From Pedobacter faecalis (lineage in GTDB: Bacteria > Bacteroidota > Bacteroidia > Sphingobacteriales > Sphingobacteriaceae): a DNA stretch of 64,000 bases. This document shows, piece after piece, positions 61,384 to 64,000 of this stretch. The stretch is taken from positions 2,046,001-2,110,000 of the forward strand of contig NZ_JARXOW010000001.1 of NCBI RefSeq assembly GCF_030182585.1, written 5' to 3'. Both the position numbers and the translations under genes were made by a program. Below the pieces are notes generated by a model. That model was not told where the DNA came from and ran no database searches. It saw nothing but the letters and a program-made list of their open reading frames with translations. The stretch's first letter is position 1; each line of letters begins with the position of its first letter.

Positions 61384-62901
61384 ATGAGAAAAGTACTGTT
61401 AATTCTTCTTTGCTTTTTAGTTCTACAAGGGAAAGCTCAATTAGATCAGAATGTAAAGGCAGAAGTGGAGCTTCAAGCAATTGGGACAACAAATGGAGTT
61501 GTTCCATTTTGGATGCGGTCTAATCAATATGGGTCTGTACCACTAGCAGGCGCCTCCACAAGTGCTATCGGCAGAATTTCGAGAGACTATGAGACTCTAA
61601 GCCCAAGCGACAAATTGTATGGGCGAGAAAAAACCATCGACTGGGGTTACGGCTTTGAGGGTCGTGCAAACGGCGGAGATGGATCGAACTTTTCTTTAAT
61701 AGAGGCATATGGAAAGTTAAAAGTTTGGAAATTCCAGCTTACTGCTGGCCGGACCAGAGATGTTATGGGACTTAATGGTGACACAAGTCTTAGTTCCGGG
61801 AATTTCTCAGTTTCTGGCAATTCATTAGGAATTCCTAAGATTGAGATTTCAATTCCGGAATACTGGACTATACCTGTTTTTAACGGCCTTATTTCTATTA
61901 AAGGCAATTTTGCACATGGATGGTCAGGAAGTAAGACAGTAAAAAGGCATATCTCAGATGCAGTTATATCGCCCGTTGATCGGGTGGGCACATACCTCCA
62001 TCAAAAATCTTTTTACGGAAGACTTGGTAAAAAAGACTGGCGCTTCAAATTATATGGAGGGTTCAATCACCAAGTTTTCTGGGGAGGAGAAAAGGATGTA
62101 TATCAGGAATTCTACACCCTAACTCCTCTTGAGACCTTTTTTTACGTGGCCACGGGAAAAGCATATGGAAACTCCTATGAAGTTCCAAATTCAAAAATCG
62201 GCAATCAACTCGGATCCATTGATATCGGTGCAGAATATAATTTTGACGCCCTCCGTCTAACGATTTATCGGCAACACTTCTATGATATTGGCGCTCTTAG
62301 CAAACTCGCTAACATTGCTGACGGGTTAAATGGGATTTCAATTTCAAATACAAGTCAACAGGATCGGAGAATAACATGGAGAAGTATATTATTTGAATTC
62401 TTATATACCAAGCATCAGGCTGGCGAACTGAATGCTAAATATACCAAATCCGGCGATGAGGATTATTATAATAACTACTTCTATACCGAGGGCTGGACAT
62501 ATCGAGGTATAGGTTTAGGCACTCCGTTTATTAGTACGCACACAACGGTTAAGAGTGGTCAGGCTTCCGATCCGAGAGACTATTTTATTAATAACAGAGT
62601 TGTAGCATTCAACTTGGGGTTACATGCAGATGTAAATGCATGGCGGATGTTTGCAAAATTATCGTTTTCAAAAAACTTCGGCACATATGGCACCAGTACC
62701 ATCGGGCACTCACTAGGATACGAGAGGTTTCCGCCAGAGTATGGTATCTTTAGACGGGTTAACCAGTTTTCCGCGTACATCGAGAGCGAAAGAAATATCG
62801 GCAAAAGGTTGGCATTAGGTACTGGAATTGGTTTTGACCACGGAAGACTACTGGATAACTCATTTGGCGCTGTAGTGAAGTTGAAAAAGTCATTTAACTA
62901 G
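61384..62901 (+). CDS. Capsule assembly Wzi-family outer membrane protein
   Basis: A 505-residue beta-barrel with signal peptide (MRKVLLILLCFLVLQGKAQ). Long amphipathic strands run through the body: FWMRSNQYGSVPLAGAS, KLKVWKFQLTAGRTRDVMG, NGLISIKGNFAHGW, DWRFKLYGGFNHQVFWGG. Wzi proteins hold capsular polysaccharide at the cell surface. Its place after manC, 20 nt downstream, ties it to the EPS locus. The last four bases of the gene overlap the stop of the convergent partial gene at the right edge. Family call rests on strand pattern and context. Confidence 0.85.
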   Translation: MRKVLLILLCFLVLQGKAQLDQNVKAEVELQAIGTTNGVVPFWMRSNQYGSVPLAGASTSAIGRISRDYETLSPSDKLYGREKTIDWGYGFEGRANGGDGSNFSLIEAYGKLKVWKFQLTAGRTRDVMGLNGDTSLSSGNFSVSGNSLGIPKIEISIPEYWTIPVFNGLISIKGNFAHGWSGSKTVKRHISDAVISPVDRVGTYLHQKSFYGRLGKKDWRFKLYGGFNHQVFWGGEKDVYQEFYTLTPLETFFYVATGKAYGNSYEVPNSKIGNQLGSIDIGAEYNFDALRLTIYRQHFYDIGALSKLANIADGLNGISISNTSQQDRRITWRSILFEFLYTKHQAGELNAKYTKSGDEDYYNNYFYTEGWTYRGIGLGTPFISTHTTVKSGQASDPRDYFINNRVVAFNLGLHADVNAWRMFAKLSFSKNFGTYGTSTIGHSLGYERFPPEYGIFRRVNQFSAYIESERNIGKRLALGTGIGFDHGRLLDNSFGAVVKLKKSFN

Positions 62902-64000
62902 TTAACTTGCAAAATCAAGCCTTTACCTAACAAGTTGAGACGTGGTTTTAAGACCCCATTATGAGGTTTAAGATCAGGTACAACCCTTTCCTCTATAAAA
63001 AGGTCAGAAGTCGAGAAAACAGTTACTCGATTTTTACTTTGGACACTATACTGTCCTTTCATGGTCAGAAAAACTACAAAAATCTTTTTTGAATTTGGCT
63101 GAGCAATTGCGATTAGGTCTTCACTGACAATTGCATGGGTACTGTAGTATTTATATCCATCCCAATATCTGTCTTTCAATTTAACATGATTTAAATTTTC
63201 CCATGCGGTCAATAGTCTGATAAGTTTCAACCTTGCCGGCACCTCCCTGATACTTTTGTAATTAGGCATATCGCCAGTGCCACCAAAACGACCGTACCAG
63301 GAAAACCAAGCTCCATTTATAGCCGCTTTTGCAGCTAATAATCTATTGTCCCTCTCGTCGTATACGTTGGGAGTAGTGCTCATTACACGTTCTCTACTTA
63401 TAAGGCCATTATCATAAATACGTATATCATCAATAAAGTCCAGTCCCTTGGCCTCCTGACACAATACATCTGGCATAATTTCTTTAACTCTGGGATGAGA
63501 TATTATCGGCTTTAACCAATCCTCATAAATTCGATACGGCTCCATAATAAAACGCGCTCCGGGAAATGTCGACCTAGCTTTCGAAAACAACAACTCATAA
63601 AAGTAAAATCGACCCGATTCATAGTTTATGAAGCGGTTCTTAGCATCTGAACTATTCCCAAATATAACATCCGAATTTTTAAGCTGCTGCCCACTGTTTG
63701 AACGAGGCCCACTCCAAAAATCACCACTTAACTGGGGTACATCCCATGCAAATCCAGCAAAACGGAACTCAGGATTTTTAGATTGTATATCTTTGACCTC
63801 TTGCAAAATCCGTGTTACCGCCCAATTTACGACAGATTGCTTTTGGAAGTCAAGTTCGGCAGAGAAGCGGTTTGAGTCGAAGAACCATCCAGTTGCTAAG
63901 TTATTCGGGAACGGTTTGCGGCTAAATTTAATTCTGCAATAATTCTCGTAGAAATCCCTGTCCTCCTTGCTATAACGTCTGGTTTTATCTATAATCCTCT
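62898..64000 (-). CDS. Hypothetical protein, 5'-truncated by the right window edge (possible glycosidase-like)
   Basis: The frame is open through to the edge, so the start lies outside; about 367 residues are visible. Recurrent aromatic segments (ATGWFFDSNRFSAEL, AGFAWDVPQLSGDFWSG, AINGAWFSWYGRFGGTGD) and the ending ISRER...VNVYDERD-type region suggest a TIM-barrel-like polysaccharide-active protein with a C-terminal beta domain. No catalytic motif is assigned with certainty. Stop codons overlap the convergent wzi gene by 4 nt. The signal peptide, if any, is not visible. Confidence 0.55.
   Translation of the reverse strand, partial: RIIDKTRRYSKEDRDFYENYCRIKFSRKPFPNNLATGWFFDSNRFSAELDFQKQSVVNWAVTRILQEVKDIQSKNPEFRFAGFAWDVPQLSGDFWSGPRSNSGQQLKNSDVIFGNSSDAKNRFINYESGRFYFYELLFSKARSTFPGARFIMEPYRIYEDWLKPIISHPRVKEIMPDVLCQEAKGLDFIDDIRIYDNGLISRERVMSTTPNVYDERDNRLLAAKAAINGAWFSWYGRFGGTGDMPNYKSIREVPARLKLIRLLTAWENLNHVKLKDRYWDGYKYYSTHAIVSEDLIAIAQPNSKKIFVVFLTMKGQYSVQSKNRVTVFSTSDLFIEERVVPDLKPHNGVLKPRLNLLGKGLILQVN

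Noticed and set aside
1..64000. tRNA, rRNA or intact insertion sequence
   Set aside because: No cloverleaf with a T-loop GTTCRANNC, no rRNA core and no transposase signature was found on either strand by eye.

Overview
The window comes from a Bacteroidota chromosome, most likely Sphingobacteriaceae (Pedobacter-like). The evidence is a SusC/SusD pair with its own ECF sigma factor and FecR anti-sigma factor, several Cys-anchored surface lipoproteins, promoter elements of the TTTG-N19-TAnnTTTG type, a eukaryote-like UDP-glucose dehydrogenase and a GH76 mannanase. The genus is inferred from gene content and protein style; no database search was possible. No rRNA, tRNA, CRISPR array or intact insertion sequence was found.

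Layout. 0-5.3 kb: the 3' part of an S41 peptidase, an orphan ECF sigma factor, then housekeeping genes rluF, rlmN and comF. 5.3-11 kb: a gene-poor stretch with two related short hairpin RNA candidates, then glyA followed 3 nt later by a soluble hybrid histidine kinase, and dxs. 11-19 kb: a minus-strand glycogen-to-trehalose operon (glgX, treZ, fused treY-malQ). 19-25.5 kb: an SDR oxidoreductase, a GT4 glycosyltransferase, a coupled small protein and ankyrin pair, and a lipoprotein-GH76 operon. 25.6-35.1 kb: two paralogous barrel-lipoprotein gene pairs bracket two undecaprenyl-phosphate sugar-1-phosphate transferases, a nucleotidyltransferase and small proteins. 35.3-41.7 kb: a nitrite island (LuxR-type and Crp-type regulators, nirC, nirD, nirB, and a uroporphyrinogen-III methyltransferase for siroheme). 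41.7-49.8 kb: sigma, FecR, SusC, SusD and a TlpA-like redoxin, all on the minus strand. 50-52.4 kb: two convergent DUF4143-type ATPases. 52.4-64 kb: exopolysaccharide precursor genes (rfbBCAD, ugd, gmd, fcl, manC), interrupted by a vapBC toxin-antitoxin pair, then a Wzi-like capsule protein and a partial gene cut by the right edge.

How the parts work together. The EPS genes supply dTDP-rhamnose, UDP-glucuronate, GDP-mannose and GDP-fucose. The two priming transferases and the GT4 enzyme would use such sugars, and Wzi acts at the cell surface. The nir genes reduce nitrite to ammonium, and the divergent methyltransferase makes the siroheme precursor that NirB needs. The trehalose operon converts glycogen-type glucan to trehalose while the fused MalQ domain can recycle short maltodextrins.

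The least explained signals are: tandem repeats with the same 32-bp period in front of each of the two DUF4143-type ATPase genes; dispersed GTCAT..GAG repeats that bracket one ATPase and the vapBC pair; two paired short RNAs at 5.4-5.6 kb; a 90-nt rod-like hairpin at 2.3-2.4 kb; and the duplicated barrel-lipoprotein cassette.
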